Assembly (NCBI GenBank): GCA_023078555.1
Contig: CM041203.1
Location: 3,949,981 to 4,013,980 of the forward strand
Direction: 5' to 3'
DNA from: Ulva prolifera
Taxonomy: Eukaryota; Chlorophyta; Ulvophyceae; Ulvales; Ulvaceae
DNA: 64,000 bases
In this document: in pieces, positions 30,919 to 43,775 of the stretch
Layout: every line of letters starts with the position of its first letter
How positions within the stretch are numbered: the stretch's first letter is position 1
Position numbers and translations under genes: made by a program
Notes under the pieces: model-generated
The model's input: only the letters and a program-made list of their open reading frames with translations
Told to the model about the DNA's origin: nothing
Database searches by the model: none

Positions 30919-33900
30919 AGTTGAGTGTGGCTGACAATATGACATTGCAACCATTGTGAACAATAAAATCACTCTGGCTATTGATGAATCCTGTGTACAG
31001 GATACAATGCAGTGGTGTTGGAACTGACAATGCAGCTTGAGGTCCACAGTGATCTGCAGAGTAGATTAAAACATGATGAGACCCAAAATTTTGAGATTGT
31101 AAGAGTGTATCGTGAGGTTGTTCGCCACATATCATGTGCCACACACGTGACCCTACCACATTCGAGGTAGGTGTCTGGAAGCCGTGCTTGTTTGCAAGTA
31201 TGGGGGCAGCCCCTGATGGTGTACTGGCAGGCAGTGCCACATGTTCAGTCACCCGCCAATGAATTGCAATCTGTCGAATGCGTGTCCAAGTGAATCATTT
31301 GAAATGATGTCTTCTGAGCGGAGTTCCCCGGCCCACTTTTGAACAGTCACTTGTCTGACCCAAACATGGTGGCCAAATTGACAGTGTGCTGCATAACGGT
31401 CATTGCAGGTTACAACTCCATCAAATGGCCCTACCAGCTGTACTGACGTTTGTGATAAAGTGAGTTTACGACTTGTTCCGTACATTAGATCGCTATGTCA
31501 ACGACCTCACATACTAGATTATCACACATGAGAACTTCATACTTCACCCTTCACGACCTCGGAAACTTGATCGATGAGGATCCTGCAATAACTTGCCGTA
31601 CATCGTTTCATAATGTGACCCGGAAATCTGCTATTCTCATAATCAAAGTATAGAGCCATCAGATAGTGGTGCATGTTTGTTGACAGCATATTTGATCAGA
31701 CAACATTTTGGGGTTGTATCGTCACCTGGCCCTATTCATTAGGTACACCGACTGGAAACATTGATTTCAGCACAGCCCTACTTGGTCAGGGAAATGGCAT
31801 GTGAGGGCAGTCAGAGTGGTGCATGAACACTGTCAGCACTGGTTGGCTCAGAACAGGTCTGTGTGTGTATTGTCCTCATCATTCCACCCTCATGGAGCTA
31901 GCGCAAATAGAGATTGAACATACCGTACAGAGCCGCAACATACATCAAAATTGCACCCTTACTTCCTGAGCGCCGTCTTGTTTTCAATCTGGTTCTGCTC
32001 TGGAGACGAGATTCTGCAAAACTGCAGGGTGAACGTCAGCACAAGAGTAAGCCCCGTCGAGTTGGCAGGTTGTATCCCCGCTGGCTCACATTACTGTGGC
32101 AATGGCACTGCCGTGTGACGGAAACCGCGCACACGGGTCTTGTCCTTGCGGACCGGTACTTTCTACCTCTGTGCCCGGGGACTTTCTCCCGACAATGATG
32201 TCGAAGTGGCCCTTTGTGCTGCGCTCACCTTTTGAATTTGACATGTCAATGGATTGATAATCTATTAATCCATTGGAGACCAGCGCCGTGCTCGACCAGC
32301 GTGGTGGCAGACCACCGCACTAGTGGATCGTCCCGGGCGAAGCATGGACACCCATCGAGTCAGCAGCAACCATCAAACGATGAAACTTGTCATCCACGGC
32401 ATGTATTCGGCGCCGCTTGTCGGCCATACACCACAAGATCATATAATGACGGCCAACCGCCGCACGCCGACATGATGCGCGCAGCATCCGGCATGATGTC
32501 TTCTACGAAACCAGCACTCACGTACATAGCAGCTTTCAGATACTGAAGCTTTACGTTGCATGCCTTCAGGCGCTGATGCCCTGAATGGACGATGGACCCT
32601 TGACGTAGACGCCGAAATCGCGATCATGACCACCGTCACCGGGACAGGGGTGCAACAGGAACGATGTGTCCACAGAATGGGCGATGACCAACCCCCTCCG
32701 TTTATATATGCAGCTGTTCAGACGTTCACTTTGCAGGGCTCCCGCTCAAGGCGTATAAACTGACATGTTTCGGCCACAAACGCCCAAAATGAGGCCATTC
32801 CAAAACCCGTGACCCAGATCGCATGTCCCATCCGCAGCTGCGAAGCGCTCCGTTACAAGAAGTGTTCCATAAAAATGGAAAAGATAATGACCACGGTGCT
32901 GAAGCGCATTTCAACCCAAAATCCGACACAAGCTAATCAATTCAAGGTTGATGGGAGCAGCCTGTCACCGCGATCCTGCCACGAGGTCTTTGCAGGGCTT
33001 GCACCGCATGCCATCAAGCTACGAAGAATCCATACCCCTGAGTTACTGGAGAAGCTGTCACAGTCTCTATACAGCTCTCTGGCAATCTAGGCGTACCGAA
33101 ATCCTGATACGCATGTCATTTGTCAATAACGTGCCAAACACAACCTAGGTTGCTGGAGCGCATTGGACGACCCCTTGGACCATCGACACCCCACAGGTCC
33201 TTTCTCGACATAGGCCGGATAAGGAGACGGGGCGGCCTTGGCAATCTGGGTGAGCGTTCCTCGTCACACATTCAAACCAAGTGACAGAGTTCCTGGTACA
33301 TGGCACCAGCGCCCTGCGGGGTTTGCTGCTTACAGCCCGAGCACTACCCAGGAGCAAGGTTCACAGACCTGAAGCCACACTGCAGCGTCCGTTGCGGCTC
33401 ACAACCTTCCAATGCACTCACTCTGCACAGTACCTGACAAAACATGCCAGGGTCTCGGCGCAAATCCAGAATCTTTGCCCTTTAAGAGGGCTGTCTGGTG
33501 CGCAGCTACAACCTGCACCTTGCGATGGCCGTAGGAGCAGAGGTTTGATTAGCAATACGAGGGGGTGACCACGAGTGGGTGAGGGTGTTCCGCAACCCGG
33601 GATCTGTTCGTGAGTCGTGGACTGTGGTCATTGTGCAACTGTGGGATCTCAAATTTCAGCTGCAGGCACCACAAACTGCAATAACATGGATGGTGTGTGT
33701 GCTCTTCTGCGTTGCTGCCCGCCTCGCTGCCAATTTTTTTGCATCACGCACTTGCATCTGACCAGTTCGTTGTAGACTGGACCTTGGCTGAAAGCTCAAG
33801 TTCAGATTCCTCTCATGTGAGGGTGTGGAGCATCGAGTAGCTGGCGTCGCCCAGCTATCTACATCATCTCTGACATGGCTGGAGCCATTTGCAGATGGCA

Positions 33901-34544
33901 TTCTGCTGCTTTTGGGTGCCTTGCGCAATGGAGGCGTGAATATACTTTCTATGTCAGTGAAGTCAACGCGTGATGGGGAATGGCCAGCAGCACAGATATG
34001 CGGCGGCTTGGGACGTCAGCGACGCAGTGCTGGATCTGGTCAGTCTATCAGTGCATTGATGAGTCGACCAGCTTCTCAAGCATGTCGCGGAGACAGGCGG
34101 CAGAGCCGGCAGCACCTACAGTATACCATATGCATGGCGTGCTAGTCACCAAGCCCGGCCCGAAAACCGGGAAGTCGGCCCGAAAACCGCCGCCACGGGC
34201 ATGCACATGCAGGCAGCCAAAAGCTTGCGAGTGCACAGGCGATGAAGAGCCCTGTTGGTTGCATGATGATTGTTGCGGACGTTTGTATGCCTTACTGCAC
34301 GTGACGTGATATGGTTCGGGGCAGGAGACTGCTAATGGGTCACTTCCGCCGATTGCATGGTATGGGCCATGCACTACTTGAGTGCAAGCTGCATATCCGG
34401 TGTTTGCCAGTGCTGGCATGCAGAAGTGCTTGTCTGTCCCTGACAGCCTGATGACAGTTGGCTTGCTTCATCAGCAATGTGGTGCGGCTTCTCTTGTAAA
34501 ATCATGTGCCAAACACTCCTGGAAGACTGCAAAGTGTGGGTTTT
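30919..34544. other. Long stretch with no resolved gene
   Basis: The first part is MED13 3' UTR, with a CAATAAAATC motif about 40 bases past the stop. From 31 to 32.5 kb the sequence is AT-richer, with only short open frames. Protein-like segments occur at 32876-33090 (a helix-like ending ELLEKLSQSLYSSLAI) and 33825-34190, but I could not join them through credible splice sites. One or two small multi-exon genes may be present. Confidence 0.3.
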
Positions 34545-36235
34545 ATGGATCCTCGCTTTTACGAACGACTCGCACAGCGTCTTTCCAAGACAGCAGCTGA
34601 TTCCCCTGATCATGAAACCACGCACCTGCTCGCGTAAGTGAACTCAGAGCTCAATCGAGATCAGGGTGGACCGTCTGAGAGACAACTGTCGAGTCTATGC
34701 GTGAACAATCCCCGGAAGATCAAAATTGTGGGTGGACGTATACCGGTACAAGTCTCACGTGACCAATGCACCAACACCAATAGTACGCGTGGCTCACCAC
34801 CAACGGCCTCGGGGAGGGTCCGAGGGACTTTCGAATCGGCGAGTACGGCCAAAACTGAGCGACCGGCTACGATGACACAAGCCACGTTGCAACCTCCCAC
34901 GCATGTCGGCTGCACGAAAATGGCCGCATGACACATAATATTAATCCCGCCCCAGGGGTCAGTCGATGGCCTGGCTTTGACGCGTACGGCGTCGACGTCC
35001 TTGTGATGTCAGATAATCAGCGTCGTACTCAATAGCTCTGTCCGAAGTGGTCAGTGTTTGCGTCGACGCACTGTCCATGGACGTTGCTTTTGCTTGTCAC
35101 AGCCGTAATGAGGTCAGCCAGGCATGGGCTGTTCATAGGCGGCAGTGCCGCGATCCCTGGCGAAACTGGGCAAGCACAATATGTCAAGCAGGCACGCTAC
35201 CAGTCCATGCCAAGACACGATAGGACTACTGGTGTCAGGCAGCAGCTTAGCGGGGTATGCTCTATCTTCAGTCTGAGACCGCATGCAGGCGAGGCGGAGA
35301 GAAGTCCTGGCTCCGTTCGACACGTTCCTGCGACATGCGTGTGCGCGCCAGTGCGGCATCTAGACATTTGGCGGTGGGGCGTCGGTGAGCACACGGCCTC
35401 TGACACAACATCCGGAACTCTGGCAAGACCAGAAGACGTGGCATTGTTCACCGGGATCCCGGCCACTGGTGACAACACAGCCAATTGTTCCCTTATCGAG
35501 CAGTGCCCGCAGCACCTCATAAATAGAGCATGGTCAGCTTTGCTTGATCCTACTGATCATGCAGATGACAGACGGACCAGAGGACTTACTGGGGCAGCCA
35601 TGTTTTTGGTGCTCGGCATCATGGCACAGGTATGGTCCCTCCCGACACAGGTACTGTGCACAGAATGCGTAAGCACTCATGCGGCAACCCAGAGTTTGCT
35701 GTGAATGCAGTGGATAACCAACGAGTTTTGCCCACTTGCACAGCTGCCAAGCAAGCTCAATGTCACAGAGCTGGCGACGATCACTGCCCTTGGGTACGTG
35801 CTGGAGGGACAACTCAATCCGTGGTGGCAGTGGTCCGTGGAAGCTAGACTGGCAGCGACCAGCCTCAGACCTGCTGTATCAGGGGCTGTGCGACTTCTCC
35901 TGGACATCTGCATCTTCACACCGATGTGCTGTGAGCTGTACCTGGTGTCAGAGCACGTGGTAGTGGAGGGCCACTGGAGGGACTACTACATCAATGCAGC
36001 TGTGATGTTGTATCAGCTGTTCGATTTGCGGATCGTCGATGCAGTCACAATCGAGGCTGCTCTTGAGCAACCACTTGACATCACATCTGAGCTTCTGGAT
36101 GAGGTGTCCTCGTCCGGGGCCTGGGATGCAGTGCGGGCTGTCTTTGCGCGAGCTTTGCCACCGCCATTGCGCCCGCTTGTGCGGCGGCTGGCAGAAGCCA
36201 CAGGGTGGACAGTTTTAGAAACGGTGTCGTTGTGA
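34545..36235 (+). CDS. Hypothetical helical protein, multi-exon (partial model)
   Basis: Unrecognised. A good first exon begins at 34545 (MDPRFYERLAQRLSK...) and ends at a consensus GTAAGT donor at 34634. Later protein-like blocks are 35103-35191 (RNEVSQAWAVHRRQ), about 35420-35645 (INRAWSALLDPTDHADDRR...), and a long final exon of about 35720-36235. The final exon contains helices ELATITALGYVLEG, VRLLLDICIFTPMCCELYLV and ARALPPPLRPLVRRLAEATG before TGA. The all-helical, Leu/Ala-rich nature suggests a scaffold or HEAT-like protein. Phases between the middle blocks are not reconciled, so the model is incomplete. I considered a large Mediator or Integrator subunit but cannot support it. Confidence 0.4.
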
Positions 36236-36417
36236 AGCACAAAAGAATTGATAGGCAGTGTGGGGAGCTCAGTAGCAGCAGTGAATCGCGTACGGGTATC
36301 CGGCTCATACCTGGCAGTCTTAGTGCAGCTATGAGCCTGTGACCAATTGCAAGAGGGAGTCTTTACAGAGTCACTGTTGGCCGAGGCTGCAGGGTAGCTA
36401 GTACTGCAGAGTAGCAA

Positions 36418-37862
36418 TCAGTCAAGCGGAGTCCATGTGGTAGGAGTAAGTTGGACGCTCACGGTCTCGCCGTGCTTGATATACTCAAGTGGAACACAAT
36501 GTGCAAGCGCGTCTCCATAATGTGGTCTCACACAAGGATCCCTGAACTTGCACAGCTGTGTGCATGCTGATGCTTGTGTAGGGAAAGGTGTGCTGGTGGA
36601 CCACACTTGCCCTTTGCACTGGGCACAATCCGCTTTGTAGCGGCGGCATTGCGCCTTCGCAAACAGATGGCCGTAAGGAATTTGACCCACCAGTGCACCA
36701 GAGGACGCCATCATGTTTTCTCAGGCTCTAGCAACCGATGTACATGTCATGCTGGGTTGTGCCTACCAAAGTAACATCAAATCTTCTCAAGGGTGGAAAA
36801 TACAAATCCTATGGATGCATGTTGACAACCGGAAGCGAAAGGACTACAACCCGAGTGGTACACATATTTTTGTGCATATGTATCCAATGAGCCAACTGGA
36901 CTGACAAGATTGCGACTCGGGGTCCTGTCAAGCAGCGTCCACACTGCTCAATTGAGTGTGGCATCGCCAGCTTTTTGCAATTCCACTTGAGCTCAGCGCG
37001 CTTCCCCATCTTGAGGGTACGGTTCTGACGTGTGGTGGGAGAACCGGTGCCATCACACAGCTGTGGACAGGTGACACTGATACTGTTCGCAGGCTTCCAT
37101 TGCACATCCTAGCCTGCAGATCCTGCTGGGGCCCAAATAATTTGGCCGGCCAGTCTAGTGCACCCATGGGTTTGCATCCGGTGTCTCTGATCTGAGACCT
37201 GGAGGCCAACCATTCACAGATCCGCCGCGAGCCACCGACTTGAAGCGGGCCAGCCTCGGTTGCCGCCTCAGGCTGTGGCCTGCACTCTGGCATTCCCACA
37301 CCGCATGTGACGGTGTTTGCAAGCACAGCTGCAAACGATATCCCGTGCATGAGAGCAGTGACAATGACCTCATTCAAGACCTCGTGATAGGTGCCACAGC
37401 GAGCCTTGATGTCAAGCTGTAGCATCAGACAGTGAGCTCACATCGTTGATATTGAAGCCGCAGTCGCAGACATCCACTATCAATCAGCACTCAGAACCAT
37501 GGCGTGTGCATGAATCAGGACCACAGCTCTTTGCTATCACATCTCGAGAAGTATGTAATGATGCTGGTGCCAACTGACTCGGTTTCAGAAATTCATGACA
37601 GCGCTACAGCCTTTATCAAATAGGACGTCTTGGACGCGAAGGTGGCCTGCAGCACGTGCTGAATGGTGTGTGCAATGCATTTGCATGCTCCATCATCTGA
37701 CACAGAGTGATGTTCAGCAGCTAGAGTGAGCCACACTCCGGGCGGAAGTTCAGCCCAACCGTCCCAGGTCCATTTGGGTGGGACAGCATGCGTGCAGAAC
37801 GTATCGGCTCGAAAGACACACATCATAAGATGGCGCAAGTTGCATGCCCTCAGTGTCCGCAA
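36418..37862 (-). CDS. Possible minus-strand multi-exon gene, unrecognised
   Basis: Three protein-like segments lie on one strand: 37862-37593 (PPKWTWDGWAELPPGVWL ... KTSYLIKAVALS), 37425-36928 (TYHEVLNEVIVTALMHGI ...) and 36714-36418 (Cys-rich, ending TPTTWTPLD). They would converge on the plus-strand gene ending at 36235. I could not establish splice junctions and no family is recognised, so exon limits are only outer bounds. Confidence 0.25.
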
Positions 37863-38246
37863 ACGTGCATGTGCCGATTTCTGACGAGCTTCTCAACATC
37901 GAATACCTGTAGATTCTTTGTACTGCATTTGCTAACAACCTGGACAGCTTTACAAATTGCAGCAATACAATGATCTTGTTACGTATGATGCCATGTCATA
38001 CACAGCAAATTACCTACCATTCCAACAGACATCCACAGTCATGCGGCCAACTTTATTGAGTCCGTGGCCTCCATACTCATACGTGCACACTACATGAAGT
38101 CGTTGAACCGTCTGTGTCCGTCACACAAAATACTTGGGGCGCCGCAGCCATTGAGGACAGTGCACTGCCTTGAGCAGTACAGCAAACGCTGAACGCCACA
38201 GCAACTACAATGCTGGCGCCATGATCCTCTCTAGATCAGGACAAAT
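37863..38246. other. Intergenic region
   Basis: Nothing supported. It is probably the 3' flank of the minus-strand gene ending at 38247 and the promoter of whatever lies at 36.4-37.9 kb. Confidence 0.35.
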
Positions 38247-39123
38247 TTAACCTTTCTTGCTGGCCTGTGCCTTGATTGCAGTCGCAAGCTTAGATTTTGA
38301 GAACGTAGTCGCAAATGGGCGTGGAATCGGTTTCAAGGGGATGATTCCACACTGCAGCAAGCGCTCCAGGTTGAAATGTGCAAATACAAGAACTCGGAAC
38401 CCAGATCTCTCGGGCTGCACAAGTAGATGCAAAAGACAGAGACCGTGAGGGTGGAAAACAAGCGAGTTGTGAAGAACACACCCTGCGTTTCAGCCGCACT
38501 AAACTCAATGCATTCTCTGTACGAAAATCGTCCCCAAGTTCACGCTCCATTGCTGTTAAGCTGTGCTTGGTTAAGGCTTCTATAGGTTTGACAGGGGTGA
38601 ACAGGTTGTAGGGGCAGGGTGCTCTTGCTACCATTGTAGTCCCCTCTGACACGGGATGACCGTCAGGCGAAGACTCAATCGGGCCTTGAGCGAAACGGAC
38701 GGACTTCTTGAAATTTGTACCAGCGGCCGGCTTTGCGGTCGACTCAGAGGCTGCGCCATGGCCACACTGCAGCTCCAAGGTTGACACCTGGCGCGCAGCA
38801 ACGGCACACGACTCTGCTTGGACGCTGCTAGGGACAGAGCTGCCCACAGAGTTACTAGCTCCGTCACCTTCACACACCTCACATGTAGTATCTGCCTCCG
38901 AGGAGCTGGGCAAAGTGCCTACATCGCCGCTGGAAAGCTGGCCCGCTGGGCCTCCCTCGGCATTTACTTTCTGATCGTCGCAGTCACTTGCAACTCGGCG
39001 AGCCTTCGCCTCTACAAACTCCTCAGTCACAGCGTCAGAAGATTCCCGCTTAAGCATTGCTTTGAAAAGATGTGCGCTAAGCGGTAAACATGTCGATGTG
39101 CGCGTTGGCACAATGCAGCACAA
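38247..39123 (-). CDS. Hypothetical protein, two exons
   Basis: Unrecognised. Exons (minus) 39123-38482 and 38351-38247 join in phase 0 (donor AGG/GTGTGT, acceptor CTGCAG) to 248 residues. The N-terminal two-thirds is low-complexity, acidic and Ser-rich, probably disordered. A denser C-terminal block follows: FKKSVRFAQGPIESSPDG, then PYNLFTPVKPIEALTK, AMERELGDDFRTENALSL, VRLKRR, and a Lys-rich tail ending KAQASKKG. The KKSVRFA segment resembles RVxF-type phosphatase docking sites (K-S-V-R-F), an inference only. An internal Met at codon 22 is an alternative start. The gene is divergent from the histone deacetylase. Confidence 0.55.
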
Positions 39124-39669
39124 CGACCACAGGCCACAGCAAGGCGCAAAGATGTCAAAATTTACGCAAGTGATACAACATTCTACAAGCCACAGGACTA
39201 GGCCGCGGTGGTCGACCTAGTGGTACCCCGGGTTGCGACACACTACCAATCCCTTACGCAAATCAGCCAGCCGTATCTCTCATGTCTTGCGTAATCTACA
39301 TCGTACTGGTCTTGGGTACATGCGAGTGCTGTCCTGGTGCAACATGGCCCACCAGGTGGCGTGTTAGCACAACACGAAGCGGTGCAATTTACACATGCAT
39401 GCGCTCTCGGAACCAAGCCACTTGATCAGGACCTCATCACAGCGCGCTGCAGAATGATCAGGAAGATGTTGCTGGTATAGGCTACTACATCGATACACAG
39501 GCCTTGTCTGTGATCACTTTCGGCTTGTGCTCGGTGCAATGCCTTCAATCATGGCCATTGCTTGAACTCGGCGCACTGCCGTGCCCTGAAGCGCTAAGGT
39601 GTTATAGTCAGAAGCTCTGGATGGGCACGGTGTCATAGTGCACCAGAATATTTGTGTGAATTCGGCATC
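39124..39669. promoter_or_regulatory. Divergent promoter region, orphan gene / HDAC
   Basis: The 546 bp between two outward-facing start codons must carry both promoters. I see no clear TATA box. The arrangement rather than a motif is the evidence. Confidence 0.4.
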
Positions 39670-42063
39670 ATGCCGAAAAACAGAGTCTGCTACTTCTATG
39701 ACGGTGTGCTCTGCTGGGGTGTGCCAAAGCATCGCAACGGCGGGCAAGGATGGCTATGAATAATAATACTCATCTATCATCTAATTTGGGGTGCAGATGA
39801 GGTCTCTGGGCTGTACTACGGCCCTAAGCACCCGATGAAGCCACATCGAATCACCATGACACACCATCTTGTGCTCGCATATGAGCTGCACGAAAAATTC
39901 GACATGTATGTGCGCTCCGACCACTACAAAGAACACTTACTACTCTTGCTGACCTTGCACGTCTTTCAAATCTGCAGCTGTTGCTGATGCGGGCACGCAA
40001 TGGGGTGTGCATCCACACCTGCACACACACCTGCTATGCCTGCTCACGTGCTGCAGTCATTTACAGCATCACACACATTCCTTATCTCGCTCACCACTTC
40101 GTAGCGATACAGGTGCCGCGAAAACTGGAGAAGTCAGAGTTCATGGCGTTCCATTCTCAGGTGGCTCACTTCTGTTGCTAACCCTGGAGCTTCCATGACT
40201 GACTCATTATCTGATGATGTCTTGTATGTAGGAATTCATTGACTTCCTGGAAGGAGCAGAGCAGCAGTATACTCCATACGAGGAGGTTCCTGAACACCAT
40301 GAAGGGGAACGCTTTGGGATTGATCAGGATTGCCCAGTTTTCCCTGGCCTGTTTTCCTTCTGCAGACTGTATGCAGGAGCTTCGGTTGGTACAGTCCTAC
40401 TTGTCCTCACTACCATGATCTCACCATAAGGAATGCCATGTGCTTGAACCATTGTTGCTTCTATGTGATGTCGCTTGGCTTTGGGTCAGCAATCTCGGAT
40501 TTGCAGAGGGGGCTAGGAAACTTGCGAGTGGCCAATACGACATTGCCATCAACTGGGCAGGAGGCCTACATCATGGGAAGCGGAGCACAGCATCTGGATT
40601 CTGCTATGTCAATGACCTGGTTCTTGCAATCGTTGAACTTCTCCGTGTGTTTCCACGGGTTCTTTACATCGACATTGATATTCATCACGGCGATGGTGTA
40701 GAAGAAGCATTCTATCTCACTGATAGAGTGATGACGGTATGCCTTCTTGCCCAGTGCATCCTTTTGCATGAGTGCAGAAACGCTTGTATATCGCATCCTG
40801 GCTTCTGTTGTGCAGCATAATGTGTACTGATTGCACTTTATGTGCTACAAGAGAACTGACGCCAGAGAAGAGGCATGCAAATCTGGCGGTGAGACATCGC
40901 GTGGTGTATCACTGCGATGTACACAATTCAGTGGCAATGCCATGGTCTCATGCAATGCATGCTTGGTAACATCATTGAGCATGTGTAAGGATCTGCAGTG
41001 CAGCTTTCACAAGGGTGACGGATTTTTCCCCGGCACTGGTGACGAAGATGATATCGGGGAGCAGCTCGGATACGGGTACTCCGTGAATGTGCCTTTGAAG
41101 GTGTGTGCTTCGAATGTGTCCTGCAAGCAAAGCTTCTCATGGCTGTGAGTCGACGTGGATCCCATGCAGGATGGGACGACAGACAAGCTGTTTCACTCGC
41201 TTTTCAATCCGATCATATCCAAAATCATAGATGTGTACGATCCAGGCGCAATTGTCCTGCAATGTGGCGCAGATTCCCTAGCTGCAGACCGGCTGGGTAA
41301 CTTCTCAATGACGATTGCCGGTGCGCAACCATGGTACACGTCCATTTGACGTTACAAGGATGGCATGCTTAACTTCATGCATACCACCTATCTGGTGCAT
41401 GGCGTAGCTTTGCACGTCATCAAATCACCCCCAACTATGGAACCTCGACCAAGGTGGACCGTGTACCCATCTCACATGGCCATGCAGGTCACTGCGACTG
41501 TGTGAAGCACACAATGAAGTTTCAACGTCCCTTGTTGATCACCGGTGGTGGCGGGTACACAAAAAGTAATGTTGCCCGTTGCTGGACAAACGAGACCGCA
41601 GCCCTAGTTCAGAAGGATATCAGTCCTCGCCTGCCCCATTGCAAGTATGATGAGTACTTTTCTGTGAAGGACCAGGACCCCACACTGCGACTCAAGTACA
41701 GTGGAGAGAAACCTTGTGATAATCTCAATAAACAAGAAGACATTAACCGGTTGTTTGCAAAGGTTATGTCACGTCTGGAAGATATTCGCACCAAACCGAC
41801 TTCGTCTGGAAGGGTGAGCTTGTCTGCGCATGGCTGGTGCAACCCACCACATGAGTCCAACTGCTTTTGCCAGGATGGCTCCCGCATTGTCACTTGCAGC
41901 CTAATCAGCAAGTGCCATCATGCAGTATCTACCAGATCCAGCCTTGGTGGAAAGATACTTGCAACCCCAGCTTGATGATCAAGCCATTCAACGCCTCGAT
42001 GTGCTTCTCCACCAACACAAGTATTTGGAAGATCCAGAAGAGGAACCCATTTACCCATACTGA
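39670..42063 (+). CDS. Class I (RPD3-type) histone deacetylase
   Basis: Zinc-dependent deacetylase removing acetyl groups from histone lysines, normally in nuclear repressor complexes. Nine exons: 39670-39703, 39797-39909, 40113-40160, 40232-40388, 40507-40736, 40999-41100, 41170-41320, 41488-41813 and 41926-42063. All join in frame to 432 residues, right for class I. Seen: [20 protein letters not shown] start, [10 protein letters not shown], the catalytic pair in [10 protein letters not shown], zinc ligands in [16 protein letters not shown] and [19 protein letters not shown], and the transition-state tyrosine in GGGGY. Exon 1 is 34 nt. The acidic C-terminal tail ([14 protein letters not shown]) is short. 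The last exon was chosen because its acceptor (ATGCAG) keeps phase and gives an acidic tail typical of the class. It converges with RAD51B, stops 171 bp apart. Confidence 0.93.
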
Positions 42064-42234
42064 AGGGAACCAGGTGTGAATGATCTGCGGTTCATGGCTA
42101 GCTGTGCATTGCATGGTCGGCTATATTCTTAACACCGTTGTTGATCACTACATGAGATCAAGTAGGTGAAATTTTCAAATGTTGGTGAACATATTTACAG
42201 GGATGTCAACAGACACGCTAATAGCGTGCCGCTA

Positions 42235-43775
42235 TCAGACATACTGCGTTTGTAGCCCACCCTCCTGCACGTGATGCTCAGCCGAGATGTTGGCCTCCAG
42301 CACTGACTGGACTCGTGATTCTTCAATCTTCTGATCCACAGGCACAATCCCGGCTTCTCCAATGGTGTAGCCGGAAACGACCGGCCCGCACACCGGGCAC
42401 TTGGCTACCTGCAGACCGCCTCAGGTACTCAGCTGCCCTGCAGCAAAATGCTCAGATGTCCCTTCCACTGGAATCAGCCAAGAATTTGTGGTGCAGCTTG
42501 ACACACGCTGCCACATGGCAAACTCTTCACTGGCAGCACACAGCAGTGCAATGATGCAAACTTCACAAGGCGGAGCACCCGCATGATTCGGACACCGTTC
42601 CTCTGCTCCATAACGAGCCTGGTATTAACTGCGTGGCTCCATACGACCCCCAATGCTGCGCGCTGGCCATCACTTGAGCCAGTTCCCTGCCCCCCCATGA
42701 TCTGGTTGGTGACGACAACAGTCAGATTGAACTGCTCGGCTGATTGCTTCAGAAGGGCCGCCTGCTGTGCCAGAAATCTCTGGCGGCGCGGGATGTCATC
42801 TTGCGCGAATTCTAAACGGGCAAGCATGGCAATGGAATCAACAACTACAAGGCCGACACTGCGCCGTACTAACTCCTTGGGGAGTTGTTGCAAGACATTC
42901 ATGAGCTCGAGCCCTGCAACAATCAACAGACATGCTCATCTGATTGCCAATGCTATAGTAGATTGCACACTTGATATGGACATGTTGCTTTGTGTTTTAG
43001 CGGAAGAGGGTTGAAATGTGCCTGTCTTGGGTTGGATCACGTGCACCCGCTTGGCTAATGCGTTCATCTGGTTGTTGACAGCTTCTGCACTGCTTGTGGG
43101 TGTCGCAGTCTTCAGCTGGACCCCCATGATTTGTAAAAGTCGCTGCTGTTTGAATTTCGACTCTGTATCAATATAGACCACAGCGGTGTCCAACCTGAAG
43201 ATAAACATTGTATACGGTGTTGTGCACGGTAAGCTTGACATGTCTTGTCCAAAAATGCAGCAGCAGTACACACCCACTTGGCAGGCATGCCTTTGCGGCC
43301 AAGGTCATGCACATTTGTGACTTCCCGATACCTGCAACACAAGTCCCTTTGGATACCATTTGCTACCTTCGCCAACAACGTCTGATGTATTTCTTCCTCT
43401 ATGATGCGGACCTGCAGAGCCAACTAGTTCAGTGATAGCCCCGACCAAGAGTCCGCATCCTAATGCCCCGTCGGTGTCAGGCAGTCCTAACGAGAGTCTG
43501 ACTTTACGTTTCTCTGCTTGCAGCAGAAGCCTGAGTGGCACACATCGAGGAGCAAGTAGCGCAGCCGCGGACTTGAGCACAAATTCAGCCTGACCGTTTG
43601 TTGCTTGCCCCAGATGAATGATATCCACGATGCTACATTCCATAACATGATCTGCATCTATTATGCTGTGTTTCCTCAGATTGGAAAAGACGTCACGGAG
43701 GCCTGCGCCTGTCAAGGCATCCTGCAATGAACAGGGCTGCATGCCATGCACAAGGCAGTGGGTAGACATTGGCAA
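42235..43775 (-). CDS. RAD51B: DNA repair protein RAD51 homolog 2 (RAD51B)
   Basis: RAD51 paralog of the BCDX2 complex, which promotes RAD51 loading during homologous recombination and meiosis. Exons (minus): 43775-43412, 43331-43274, 43194-43022, 42913-42567 and 42408-42235, in phase, giving 371 residues. Seen: N-terminal helical domain, Walker A GSAGIGKSQ split by intron 1, VVYIDTE, Walker B-type LVVVDSIAML, VVVTNQI, and WSHAVNTRLVM, which is diagnostic of RAD51B against other paralogs. The VSGYTIGEAGI end matches the family's YTIKEEGL. Intron 3 uses a GC donor (ACAG/GCACAT). An N-terminal start at a later Met (about 43742) is possible. Confidence 0.9.

Noticed and set aside
34545..36235. 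Identification as MED12 or another large Mediator subunit
   Set aside because: Suggested by the nearby MED13-like gene, but I could not find family-specific motifs or reconcile exon phases.
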